Assembly (NCBI GenBank): GCA_039105265.1
Contig: JAPFFF010000029.1
Location: 930,001 to 994,000 of the forward strand
Reading direction: 5' to 3'
Source: Tritrichomonas musculus
Taxonomy: Eukaryota > Parabasalia > Tritrichomonadida > Tritrichomonadidae
DNA length: 64,000 nt
Part shown: one piece after another, positions 46,091 through 55,130 of the stretch
Numbering within the stretch: the stretch's first letter is position 1
Layout: each line of letters begins with the position of its first letter
Notes under the pieces: generated by a model
The model's database searches: none
Told to the model about the DNA's origin: nothing
What the model saw: only the letters and a program-made list of their open reading frames with translations
Program-made: the position numbers and the translations under genes

Positions 46091-46552
46091 ATGACAACAA
46101 ACCTTCGAGTATATGAATACATCAATTCATTAATCTCATTATTACCAAATCCAGATGAATATCAAAAATGTGATTTTACATTACTTTGTGAACGATTTCC
46201 AATTAATATCGGAAAAGGTACTTACCTTGTTCGTGTGTTATACATTTCATTAACCAATTCCGACAAAAAAACCACACGAATTTATCCAAATCAATTGAAA
46301 GATATGAATCTTGAACATGTAATTCTAACATCAAATCTCCGACGAAGGATTAACATAAATTCTTTTGAAACATTTGTTAATGGTAACACAGATGTTCAAA
46401 CATTTAAAGAACATTCGTTTTACAATTATTCAATTGAACGAATTAACAAATCAAATCAAGAAATGATTTTGAAACTTCGTGAGAAATATGAAATACCTGA
46501 ACCACAAATATTTAAAGGAAACCATCAAGATATTGTTCTTGATGATTTGTAA
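46091..46552 (+). CDS. Conserved Maverick protein (153 aa)
   Basis: Start at MTTNLRVYEYINSLISLL, in line with relatives 10253-10711 and 33046-33525; the open frame upstream is wholly composed of spacer sequence. Same conserved blocks through to FKGNHQDIVLDD. Function unknown. Confidence 0.68.
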   Translation: MTTNLRVYEYINSLISLLPNPDEYQKCDFTLLCERFPINIGKGTYLVRVLYISLTNSDKKTTRIYPNQLKDMNLEHVILTSNLRRRININSFETFVNGNTDVQTFKEHSFYNYSIERINKSNQEMILKLREKYEIPEPQIFKGNHQDIVLDDL

Positions 46553-46757
46553 AAACGCTATGCGTTTGAGGCCTTTGGCCGAAACAAATCCTAGAATCTA
46601 CGATTCAATGAATAAATTGAATATTTTTTTGTCTATTTAACAGTGTTTTATATTGGTGTTTATTATCCTAGCGGAAGGTGCAGCGTGCCTGACGCACCTA
46701 AGTGCGGAATGTCCTAGCGGATGTAGCAGAGTATATTAAAAAAATATTTTTTTGTAC
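46553..46757. other. Intergenic hairpin-rich spacer
   Basis: Begins with the double hairpin AAACGC-TAT-GCGTTT / GGCC-TTT-GGCC (46553-46580). Further on, GGTGC...GCACC and two copies of TCCTAGCGGA (46668 and 46712 regions) stand between converging genes. Could serve as a transcription end for both; inferred. Confidence 0.5.
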
Positions 46758-47163
46758 TTACTGGTTGAATCTTATAAATTCAATACTTCCTTCACGTGTA
46801 TTCACCAAAACAAAATCATGATTCTTCATTCGATTATATTGTCTCCACAAATCTTCAAATTCAACTGGCATAACAACTTGTTGATATATATACGACATCT
46901 TCTGTCGAGAGAATCCATTGAAAATAAAGAATGAAGTACAATTATTCTTATAATCTGTTGGAATCGCTTTGAAGAATTGAACGTTCACATAAACGATTGA
47001 ATGTTTGTGTCTCAATTGAGTTATATAATTTGTGAAGTAAGCAGATTTTAACAATTTCGATTTAATGAAGTCTTCACACAGAATTATTGTATTTAATGGC
47101 ACATTGGGTTTACCAAGTTTATTGATATTAAGGAATTGAAACATTTTTTCTAGTTTCTCAGTC

Positions 47164-47187
47164 GCTGACAAGTCAGCTCCAGCTGAC
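47164..47187. repeat. GC-rich hairpin pair (inside ATPase gene)
   Basis: GCTGAC-AA-GTCAGC overlapping GTCAGCT-CC-AGCTGAC. Same protein position as the unrelated hairpin at 9795-9820 in A. Confidence 0.75.
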
Positions 47188-47520
47188 GCCTTATTAACCG
47201 TGATTCGTCCCACAGAGGTATATTTAATATATAATTCCTTCCATAAATCCAATTCTTTCAAATAAGCTTCAGCATTTGTGTCGGAAACAACTTTCACAGG
47301 TAAATTTATCAATTCGCGTTGAGCTTCAAATGTAGAATCATTTATAACTCCATTCTTGCTAATATACACAATTTGATGTACATTTGACTCCTTCAATCGA
47401 GATATTTGAATTATATCTCTTAATACAATGTGTGATTTACCTTTACCCTGGGAACCCACAATAATTTTTGATTCATTTTTTTGTACGCTCGATTCATTTC
47501 AAAATCAATATCGAAGGGTT

Positions 47521-47551
47521 CCTCCGTTCCTCGGAGGTAGCGAGTGCTCGC
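47521..47551. repeat. GC-rich double hairpin (ATPase gene, N-terminal part)
   Basis: CCTCCG-TTCCT-CGGAGG followed by GCGAG-TG-CTCGC. Absent from the matching part of the A and B genes. Confidence 0.75.
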
Positions 47552-47677
47552 AGCTTTATTCATGACAGGCTTGATATACTGATGTTCTTCGTAATGTTCA
47601 AAATCTATATCATCATCATAGTCAGAAGTATCTGAAAAAAATATTGTTTTGTAATCAAATTTGCTGGGTTTCATTTA

Positions 47678-47809
47678 TTATGAGTAAAGCTTCGAGCGCA
47701 ACTCCTCTGTGAGTTCAGGGGGTTCATCTTCTTTGAAAATTGATATCAAAACACATAATTCAATAACATGAACAACCAAAATAGTTCCCAAAAGAATTTC
47801 AGAAATCAT
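47678..47809 (-). CDS. Micro membrane protein (43 aa)
   Basis: Start chosen at MISEILLG to match the lengths in A and B. Hydrophobic helix (ILLGTILVVHVIELCVLISI), tail EDEPPELTEELRSKLYS. Third copy of the conserved micro gene. Confidence 0.75.
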   Translation of the reverse strand: MISEILLGTILVVHVIELCVLISIFKEDEPPELTEELRSKLYS

Positions 47810-47819
47810 TTGAATAATT

Positions 47820-48410
47820 TTAAACACATAATTTAAGTGAAATACCATATCGAACAAGTTGTGCATAAACATCATTGTAACCATATTTCAAATCATTTGA
47901 TTTACCATCTTTTGTAACAAGAATTCGTTGGATTTCTAAATATTTATTCTTCGATACACATCCAGTACATCCAGAATCTTCATCAATAATAAGTTCAACT
48001 TTATCAGCATGTGTTAGTATTTTAATTAATTCCATCAATGAATTTGAGTGACAAACCAAGTAATTATTTACACGAAGTGGATTCAATTCATAAATTGAAA
48101 GAAGTGTTTCTAAAAATTTGTTCTTGACAGTTAAGTCTTCAATTTCATTTCCCAAATCTGCAATTCCACGGTCTTGGGAAAGATTGTTTGTTGGAGGTTG
48201 AAATTGATATTGAGAATTCTCCTCCGGTATAGTAAAATTTACATCCCTAGATTGTGGATTCATTTGAGGAATGTTTGGATAATAAACTGGATGTGCTTGT
48301 TGAGGAACCGTATGCTGAGGTTTGATTTTGATTTCAACATTGGTTTCTTGATGTTGTTTTACAGAAGCATCATTTTCAGAACTTAATATTCTTGCTTTGT
48401 TAAGCGACAT
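47820..48410 (-). CDS. Conserved protein, disordered N-terminus (196 aa)
   Basis: Start chosen at MSLNKARILSSENDASVKQ in line with A and B; an open frame reaches 48485 through the hairpin spacer. The C-terminal domain (NKFLETLLSIYELNPLRVNNY, VELIIDEDSGCTGCVS, YNDVYAQLVRYGISLKLC) is kept. Confidence 0.65.
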   Translation of the reverse strand: MSLNKARILSSENDASVKQHQETNVEIKIKPQHTVPQQAHPVYYPNIPQMNPQSRDVNFTIPEENSQYQFQPPTNNLSQDRGIADLGNEIEDLTVKNKFLETLLSIYELNPLRVNNYLVCHSNSLMELIKILTHADKVELIIDEDSGCTGCVSKNKYLEIQRILVTKDGKSNDLKYGYNDVYAQLVRYGISLKLCV

Positions 48411-48416
48411 TTTCAA

Positions 48417-48450
48417 CCAAACTAAAAGTTTGGCTGAGGTGCTATGCGCC
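48417..48450. repeat. GC-rich double hairpin (intergenic)
   Basis: CCAAAC-TAAAA-GTTTGG, CTGA, then GGTGC-TAT-GCGCC, upstream of the 196-aa gene. Same architecture as 46011-46042. Confidence 0.75.
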
Positions 48451-48481
48451 GAAACCAAAAAAACCTTTATTCGTAGATTAC

Positions 48482-48712
48482 TCAATCCTTGTTAGCTAAT
48501 TCATTCAATTCGTTTTCCAATTTTTTTACTTTTTCCTTTAATGAATTAATATCTTCAATCAATGATTCACGAACAGCAAGCCCACTGGAACCAAGCATTC
48601 CAGATTTGACATTATTTAGATGTTGCTTGTAATCATAACATTTTTCTTTGAGGGTTCGTTTGATACGTTTAAGTTCAGGAATCTCCTTCTTATATTCGTT
48701 TAATTCAGACAT
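48482..48712 (-). CDS. Small coiled-coil protein (76 aa)
   Basis: Relative of 8323-8553 and 28109-28342; SGMLGSSGLAVRESLIED hinge between two heptad helices. Divergent from the 77-aa gene, 15 bp away. Confidence 0.65.
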   Translation of the reverse strand: MSELNEYKKEIPELKRIKRTLKEKCYDYKQHLNNVKSGMLGSSGLAVRESLIEDINSLKEKVKKLENELNELANKD

Positions 48713-48727
48713 TTAATCGAAGCAAAA

Positions 48728-48961
48728 ATGTCCTATGAACAAAAACGAACCATTCATGATGATAAAAGAATGAATCACTACGATAGATTACAACTTAAAA
48801 TGCAAAAAGAACGTACCAGAATTAATTCTGCACCAACTGTTAAGAAATATGAGGATAAAGGAAGTATTCAACATGAACCTCAAGTATCAACAACAAAAAA
48901 ATTGAATTTTCACACTTATTCATTAAATCATTCAGTTGTCCCTCGATGCGATAAAATCTAA
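48728..48961 (+). CDS. Small basic conserved protein (77 aa)
   Basis: Relative of 8073-8306 and 28378-28605: MSYEQKRTIHDDKRMNHYDRL at the start, HTYSLNHSVVP..KI at the end. Overlaps the convergent next gene by four bases, as in B. Confidence 0.65.
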   Translation: MSYEQKRTIHDDKRMNHYDRLQLKMQKERTRINSAPTVKKYEDKGSIQHEPQVSTTKKLNFHTYSLNHSVVPRCDKI

Positions 48962-49485
48962 AACATTTGTTGGTTAATATATTTGGCAATCTGATTTACA
49001 GTATTGGTTAATTCAGCAATTTTTTTATCTAATGCTGTGAATTTGAGTTCATAGCTTTGTTTCAAATCTTTAATCATGCTTTGACATGCTGGAAGTTCTT
49101 CGAACATGGCACTTCGTGACAGCACAGCTGTTAGTTCATTCTTAAGATTCTCAATATCATGCGCGAGCTCTGAGCAACGATTGTTTAACAATTGTTGTTC
49201 AGCTTTAATAACATCTTGTTCAAGTTCTTTCAATTCATTAGTTTTGACAACTTTCTTTAAAAATATATCTCCCCCAACTCGTTTTGTACCTTCTTTTTGA
49301 CAATTCTTTTTTGTGATTCTGTATTCAACACCATCTGGTGTAACAATTTTGTAAACCCGATTTAGATATTGAGTCGTCTGGTTGTTCATATCATCTTTGT
49401 GTTTCTGATAGTACAGATTGAACTCCTCAATTGATTTAAAATTCTTTATTTCAGTAGTTATTTCATTAATTACTTTCAAATCCAT
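48958..49485 (-). CDS. Conserved protein with C-terminal coiled coil (175 aa)
   Basis: The N-terminal domain (FKSIEEFNLYYQKHKDDM, VYKIVTPDGVEYRITKK) is nearly the same as in A. The coiled-coil part is ~27 residues longer than the A protein, and the added stretch is encoded by GC-rich hairpin-forming DNA (around 49109-49200), another sign of in-frame hairpin gain. Confidence 0.65.
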   Translation of the reverse strand: MDLKVINEITTEIKNFKSIEEFNLYYQKHKDDMNNQTTQYLNRVYKIVTPDGVEYRITKKNCQKEGTKRVGGDIFLKKVVKTNELKELEQDVIKAEQQLLNNRCSELAHDIENLKNELTAVLSRSAMFEELPACQSMIKDLKQSYELKFTALDKKIAELTNTVNQIAKYINQQMF

Positions 49486-49515
49486 TTAAAATAAAAAAAT
49501 ACAATTTAATCTCAT

Positions 49516-49770
49516 TTATACTACTTCATCAATTAAACTTTTACCAATTTTAAGACCTTTGTCAGCAAAATTTAATCCTGTATCAATTGCTCTAACAGCA
49601 TCACCAATAAGAGGTATTCCACCCAAAACAGGTTTTACAGCATTAGTTACTCTTTTACCAACTTCAACAACTTTGGGAAGTGCTTTACCAACCTTAGTTG
49701 CAACATTCTTAATTGTATTGCCTACAGATTTAAAAGCGTTTTTCATTTTTTTGAAGATTCCGATACCCAT
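49516..49770 (-). CDS. Basic amphipathic small protein (84 aa)
   Basis: Start at MGIGIFKKMKNAFKSVG. Almost the same as the A protein (7344-7598), differing at few residues. Divergent from the capsid gene. Confidence 0.67.
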   Translation of the reverse strand: MGIGIFKKMKNAFKSVGNTIKNVATKVGKALPKVVEVGKRVTNAVKPVLGGIPLIGDAVRAIDTGLNFADKGLKIGKSLIDEVV

Positions 49771-49821
49771 TGTTTTCATTACGAAAAAAGACCCATAATA
49801 GTACTTTTTTTGTTATTCAAA
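49771..49821. promoter_or_regulatory. Divergent promoter candidate, capsid / 84-aa gene in C
   Basis: AGTACTTTTTTTG toward the capsid ATG and GGTCTTTTTTC toward the small gene, the same pair as at 7293-7343 in A. Confidence 0.5.
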
Positions 49822-51903
49822 ATGTTGTATCGCAACGAAAGAGCACATAATTACAAAATTGAAGCAGGAAACGTTCTTGATACATTTAATAAGATGCGTG
49901 AAATGATTAATACTAATGATGGTACACGCTCATTTTCATTCAGAACTGTTGACTGTCATGACCAACCCGCACCATTTCATCAAGGACAGTATTCCCAAAT
50001 CAGTTTAACACATCCTGACCACTTCATTAGTGATGTTGATAAAGGATTCTTAACATTTCATGTCAAATTGGATTTACAATTGAATACTGATTTAGCTAAA
50101 TTACAACAAATTGATGACCCAAATAACTTCTACAAATTATTCGTCGGACTTAAATCTTCAAATCAATTATTCGACAGATTGGAAATTCTTCATAATAATG
50201 TAAATGTTGGATATCAGCAAAATGAATGTGTTCGCGAAGGATTTTTATACTCTGCTGTGAAACCAGAAACTGAAAAAAAGCGAAGACGATTTGTTCATTC
50301 ACTTTGGGAAAACGTTTCAAATTATTCACAAACTGTTGCAGGTACTTATGTTAACCTAAATTCATTCAAATCTAATGGTAAATCACAAGTTGAATTTGAT
50401 TTGAACGTTCCATTTGATGATTTACTTGCCCTTCAAGCTTTCGATTTATTCCCAAATGGAATCATAGGTGATTTATCAATTCGTTTCCAAGTAACTCCTG
50501 CAGGATTAGTTTGGGCAGCAATTGACCCTTATACTGTTGCTGAAACAAAGGCTTATCTTGAAGATAATGATTCTGTTACATCTGCTGAATTAGAACGATT
50601 GAAAGAAATTAAAGCTCGCGGTCATTTGAAACATCAATTTACACAAATTGGTAATGAAGCTATTATACCAGGACCTGGAACTCCATCTCCAGACCCATCT
50701 CCAACACCAGGCCCATCACCATCTCCAACACCAGGCCCATCACCATCTCCAACACCAGACCCAGACCCAACTCCTGAACCAGGCCCAGACCCAACTCCTG
50801 AACCAACTCCAGCACCAATTAAATATAAACTTGCATACAGACTTGGTGAGCAATATAACTTTGGATCTGATGGTTCATATACTTATGATGATATTGCAAC
50901 CGACCTTTCAATGTATTTCAGTTATACAGCTGAAGAATTTGCTAAATTAGACCTCAAACCAACTGCAACTGATGAAGAAATTTGTTTGGCAAATCCTGAT
51001 TACACAAAACCAGCTTTGAAACACAACGATGGAAAGTATTATGTTTGGCAAATTGAGAAAACAGTTGCAAAATCAGCTCTCAGAGTTGTTAATGAATATC
51101 ATGATGCTAAATCACAACTTCACAACGAAACATATTCATCACAGAAAGCCACATTAACTGTAAACAGAATGACAATCACATTATGTAAATCAAATATGCA
51201 AGGTTATGGTGTCTGTGAATCTACTAGAAGAGGAATTGAAAATATTCTCCGTGAAGGAATTATAATCCCATCTCAGAAAGTTGATTACCATTCATTCCCA
51301 ATTGCTCCTGCAGCAAATGGTATCAAATCTACTTTGAATATCCCATTAATTAATGTTACAACAATGTCAATTATGTTTCCAAAGCATCATAATGACCTCA
51401 CTGTTTTCGAAAATCCAGTATATCAAAATTGTTATCTCAATATTGGAGGAAAGAACTTCCCAGATGAAAATGTTTCAACAATTGGTGCAAGATTCTTTGA
51501 GAATCAATTAACCGCTGGAGACCTTGATGCAATCGCATTACAATGCACTAAAGAATTTGAGGACTCAATGACTATGCCAAAGAATGATGCAAACGGAGTT
51601 CGCTACAAGAATACTTTAAGTGATGCTTCTAGCTTTGTTTTCAATATTCAAACTGAACGTTCATCTGCTGGTTATTGTTATGATGGTTTGGATGGTGGAT
51701 TTGGTAACATTCAGGTTCAAGTAAATGGTCAACCAATATATACAGGTGAGAATGACACTTACTATAATGTTAATGAAGAAGGTACAGTACATCCACCCCC
51801 AACACAATTATGGCTCACAAGAGATACCTATTTCAAATTAAGTTTGAATGGATTAGAATATGTTGATGATGAATCCCCAGCTGGTTCACAAGTAAATCAG
51901 TAA
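49822..51903 (+). CDS. Major capsid protein, double-jelly-roll type (693 aa)
   Basis: Start at MLYRNERAHNYK, as in A. Very close to 5262-7292 over the whole length, except the loop between barrels: here the Pro/Ser/Thr/Gly/Asp repeat (SPTPGPSPSP style, about residues 285-330) is longer, and the following ~100 residues differ much more than the rest. The pattern suggests that the outward loop evolves fast while the barrels are conserved. Confidence 0.8.
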   Translation: MLYRNERAHNYKIEAGNVLDTFNKMREMINTNDGTRSFSFRTVDCHDQPAPFHQGQYSQISLTHPDHFISDVDKGFLTFHVKLDLQLNTDLAKLQQIDDPNNFYKLFVGLKSSNQLFDRLEILHNNVNVGYQQNECVREGFLYSAVKPETEKKRRRFVHSLWENVSNYSQTVAGTYVNLNSFKSNGKSQVEFDLNVPFDDLLALQAFDLFPNGIIGDLSIRFQVTPAGLVWAAIDPYTVAETKAYLEDNDSVTSAELERLKEIKARGHLKHQFTQIGNEAIIPGPGTPSPDPSPTPGPSPSPTPGPSPSPTPDPDPTPEPGPDPTPEPTPAPIKYKLAYRLGEQYNFGSDGSYTYDDIATDLSMYFSYTAEEFAKLDLKPTATDEEICLANPDYTKPALKHNDGKYYVWQIEKTVAKSALRVVNEYHDAKSQLHNETYSSQKATLTVNRMTITLCKSNMQGYGVCESTRRGIENILREGIIIPSQKVDYHSFPIAPAANGIKSTLNIPLINVTTMSIMFPKHHNDLTVFENPVYQNCYLNIGGKNFPDENVSTIGARFFENQLTAGDLDAIALQCTKEFEDSMTMPKNDANGVRYKNTLSDASSFVFNIQTERSSAGYCYDGLDGGFGNIQVQVNGQPIYTGENDTYYNVNEEGTVHPPPTQLWLTRDTYFKLSLNGLEYVDDESPAGSQVNQ

Positions 51904-51943
51904 ACTAATTTAACAACTTGATTCTGGATATTTTTTTCTCGCA

Positions 51944-51968
51944 GAGCTCGAGCTCGCTTAAGAGCGAG
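51944..51968. repeat. GC-rich overlapping hairpins (before integrase gene)
   Basis: GAGCTCGAGCTC palindrome overlapping CTCGCT-TAAG-AGCGAG, in the capsid-integrase spacer. Confidence 0.65.
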
Positions 51969-51998
51969 ATGCTTCTGAATTACCTTATTGTATTCGAA

Positions 51999-53435
51999 AT
52001 GTCGAAAACTAAATCTCTCAGAATTTATGATAAAGAATATCCTTCATTATTGAAATACCCATTCAAATCGAAATATAAATACGTTGAAACTGATTTACAA
52101 CCTGTTTTCAAGAATAACATTAAAACAGAACCTTTCATACCTGATTTCAAACTCAAAGCATGTAAAAAAATGTCAAAACCAAATTTCTCAAATGAACCAG
52201 GATGTTGGGAAGCAGATTTGATGTTTGTGAATTATTTTAGTAATCTTGAACAGCCTATTGAAAAAGAACAAGGTTACCTTGTTTTGATAAATGTGAATAC
52301 TCGATATCTGATTGTTGAACCAATTAAGAGTAAATCAAGAGATGATGTTGAAAAGGGATTACGAAAAATAGTTGAAAAGCATCCAAAATTTGAATTCAAA
52401 ACGATTAAATGTGATGGTGAAAAAGCTTTCATAAGTCTTGCTGGAAGAATTAGTGACCCCAATAAAATTCCTAATCGATGTATCATGTTGAAATATGATG
52501 ATGGTGAACAGAGATTATTAACAAATCTTGATGAATTAATTAATTTTTATAATAGTAATTCTGTTTTGAAAAAGGTATATTTTGATGAAATTGTTGTTGA
52601 CCATAATATTGAAACTCTTAAGACTATAAATGAATATATATCTGAAGATAATGGTTCATACGCTGATTATAATACAGAAGGGGTAAATGATTATTATATA
52701 ATCAAATTTGTAATTAATTCTTCCCCTTACGCTCTCGCTCATAAAAATGTTGATTCTGTAATTAGAACTCTTAGAAATGCCTTCGGATTAGATGAAAGAA
52801 GAATTGCTGATTATAATCTCATGAGACAAATGGTGAACTTCTATAATAACACTCCTCACAATTCATTGAGATTTCGGAATTATGACTCGCCAAGGCGAGA
52901 CTCCAGCTTTGCTGGCGATTATAATGAAGATGAATTATCTGAATATCAAGGTTCTGGATTGGTTCCTCCAACTAAATGGATTTATTATTCTCCAGTTCAA
53001 GTTCAAAACAATGTTGATATGGAATGGAGGTATATTCGAATGATGAAATTGAAATTGAGAAAGATAAATGAAAAACAGAAATTGAAAGGCTTGCTCTCAT
53101 ACAAACGTGGTAACATAATTTTGATACATCTTGACAGAGGTAAGACCCAAAAAAAGCATGAAAAACGACGTCGTGTATTTGATGATATAGCTGAATTCAT
53201 ATGTTATCAAAACGGAAATGTTAAATGTAGATTGTTAAATCAATATTACACATTCAGTAAAACAAAGGATGGTTTAGTCCCATACGAACAACCTGAACGA
53301 GGACGTAAAGCTCAAACTGATGTTGAAAAAAATGAAATTGAAGTACCAATTATTTATACGAAATATGTTTGTGATTCTATCGAAGACCTCAATGAAGATT
53401 ATAAAGAGTATTTCATACTAAATGTTAACAAATAA
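51999..53435 (+). CDS. Maverick integrase, rve superfamily (478 aa)
   Basis: Start at MSKTKSLRIYDKEYPSLL, aligned with A; a longer frame begins in the hairpin spacer. GCWEADLMF and IKCDGE give the first two Asp, HKNVDSVIRTLRNAF the third (Asp again). About 125 residues lie between the second and third. A double hairpin (52886-52915) encodes the in-frame stretch SPRRDSSFAGD after NTPHNSLRF. C-terminal KKHEKRRRVFDDIAEF and GNVKCRLL are conserved. Its end overlaps the next gene by 14 bases. Confidence 0.92.
   Translation: MSKTKSLRIYDKEYPSLLKYPFKSKYKYVETDLQPVFKNNIKTEPFIPDFKLKACKKMSKPNFSNEPGCWEADLMFVNYFSNLEQPIEKEQGYLVLINVNTRYLIVEPIKSKSRDDVEKGLRKIVEKHPKFEFKTIKCDGEKAFISLAGRISDPNKIPNRCIMLKYDDGEQRLLTNLDELINFYNSNSVLKKVYFDEIVVDHNIETLKTINEYISEDNGSYADYNTEGVNDYYIIKFVINSSPYALAHKNVDSVIRTLRNAFGLDERRIADYNLMRQMVNFYNNTPHNSLRFRNYDSPRRDSSFAGDYNEDELSEYQGSGLVPPTKWIYYSPVQVQNNVDMEWRYIRMMKLKLRKINEKQKLKGLLSYKRGNIILIHLDRGKTQKKHEKRRRVFDDIAEFICYQNGNVKCRLLNQYYTFSKTKDGLVPYEQPERGRKAQTDVEKNEIEVPIIYTKYVCDSIEDLNEDYKEYFILNVNK
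52886..52915. repeat. GC-rich double hairpin (inside integrase gene)
   Basis: CTCGCC-AA-GGCGAG, ACT spacer, CCAGC-TTT-GCTGG. Not present in the integrase genes of A or B at the matching place. Confidence 0.8.
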
Positions 53436-53802
53436 TATCAAAAATGTATCAACGATAAATTTTAAACAACCAATTACTAAGCGTTATTTCCATACACAAG
53501 ATAAAGAATTTGTTCTTCCAAGTGAATTCGTTACAAGTAAGAATAAGAAATTTATTGTTGTACAGTATGTTGGAGCAATTGTTAAGGATACTCTTGTTGG
53601 AGATTTGATGGTACACTCTGATATTGTACAACAAGATGGTTATTGTGATTGTTTCATTATGTTGGCAAACAGACGTCAAACTAAATATCGAAAATATGAA
53701 TTCCTTGGTCATGAACGTAATTTTAAAATTTGGTTCACAGATTTATATGGGAACTCAATTGAACCATCTGCTTTTGTAATGAGTTGCCTATTAATCTTTT
53801 AA
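53422..53802 (+). CDS. Small conserved protein, possible minor capsid (126 aa)
   Basis: Relative of 2555-2947 and 26467-26799, with the RYFHTQ start of the conserved body and IWFTDLYGN near the end. Starts inside the end of integrase (14-base overlap). Minor capsid role is a guess from size and beta-rich pattern. Confidence 0.62.
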   Translation: MLTNNIKNVSTINFKQPITKRYFHTQDKEFVLPSEFVTSKNKKFIVVQYVGAIVKDTLVGDLMVHSDIVQQDGYCDCFIMLANRRQTKYRKYEFLGHERNFKIWFTDLYGNSIEPSAFVMSCLLIF

Positions 53803-53850
53803 ATAGGTTTTTTTTTTGTTTGCCAGGCACCGAGCATTCCATGCCCAGCA

Positions 53851-53887
53851 GTCCTTTGGACATGGCGCTTCGCGACAACGTAGTTGT
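53851..53887. repeat. GC-rich hairpin cluster (intergenic)
   Basis: GTCC-TTT-GGAC and ACAAC-GTA-GTTGT with a GCGC-TTC-GCG stretch between, in the spacer before the 359-aa-type gene. Confidence 0.7.
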
Positions 53888-53930
53888 TGAATAGCCATTT
53901 AGGCCTTATTATTTTTGTTCCAAATGAAAA

Positions 53931-55113
53931 ATGATACGTAAATCAAAGGATGAAAATAAAGAAGTATTAACAGCAGAACAAGAATCTAATTTAATTGATA
54001 AGGATGCTATTATTCTAGATAGAACTCACACATTATATTCATATATTGATAAAAAAGATAAGAAAGTTTACTTCTATTTGAGTAGTAATTATCAAGATTT
54101 ATTTGTTTTTATGGAAGGTGATAATATATTGTTAAATTTACCTAAGAAAGTTGATATGAATACAAAAATGAACATCTTAGATAATAAACGTCCTTATTTA
54201 AAAAGAAAATTTGTCATTTCTATTGAAATTGGTTCTAAAATTGGAAATACAGATATTAAATTTGTTGAAAGATGGTTTGATGAACTAAATAAATCATATA
54301 TTGTATTAATGGAAGATTGTGGATATAAATATGCTATTAAAGAAACAAATAATTTCTGTTTTGAATTAGATTCCGAAGGAGATGTAAATAGAAAAATCAA
54401 ACCACTTCCGTTACACATATTTCTTTGTTTCAAACCTGAAACTTTTATGAATGAATGGAATCGTGTTGAATTACGAAATTTGGATGAGGAAGCTGATTTA
54501 AAAAAATTTAAATATGAATTTCAAAATTGGCATTACCATTTTCCTGTTATTAATGTATTTAAATCTAATTATGTAAGTCCATTATTAAAAGTCCATTTTA
54601 ATGAAACTCCTGAAAGCCTTGAACCATTAATGGATATTTCAGAAAATGATAATGATGGTAAATATGAAACAAGTAATGTCGATATCAATAATAAATATGA
54701 TTATGATGAAATAAGACCCAAAAAAATAAATCCTCCAGTTCCATCTATGTTACGAGATTTGGAAACCGAGCAAAGCTCTACCGAAAATGAGAGTACGACT
54801 ACAATGAAACCAGGTGTTGAGACATTACCGAGCTCTATTTTCAGCAATGTATCGACCTCAAATACATGGATGAAACCTCAAAGCTCTGTACAACAAAATC
54901 CTAATAACTTTAGTCCAATGAATTACTTTCAACCCACAACATTTAATATGCCAACAGGTACTAATTTTAATTTTAATACAGAGCCAAAAAAAATCATCTT
55001 TAACCAGTGAAACAAATAATGCAACCAATGGAAACTTACCAAAGATTAATGAGAGTAAGTCAGAAAACAAACCAAAAACACATATATCAACTTTCAGATT
55101 ACCAAAAAAATAA
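53931..55113 (+). pseudogene. Relative of the 331-aa Maverick protein (probably broken, about one break)
   Basis: Relative of 1502-2497: YLSSNY, GNTDIKFVE, KETNNFCFEL, FLCFKPETFMNEW and WHYHFPVINVFKSN are shared. The tail is Ser/Pro/Asn-rich. Resemblance to the A protein's very end is found out to about 55113, so the gene seems to have about one break. Function unknown. Confidence 0.6.
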
Positions 55114-55130
55114 ATTATTTAAATATTTTT

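Larger units (their letters stand above)
46758..47674 (-). pseudogene. Packaging ATPase gene, FtsK/HerA type (broken, about one break)
   Basis: Relative of 9315-10223 and 32123-33049. Recognisable parts include the QGKGKSHIVLRD Walker A region, IILCED, the SAYFTNYITQLRHKHS block and SFFIFNGFSRQKM. Carries two double hairpins (47164-47187 and 47521-47551) that the element B gene lacks. The gene appears broken, with about one break. Confidence 0.8.
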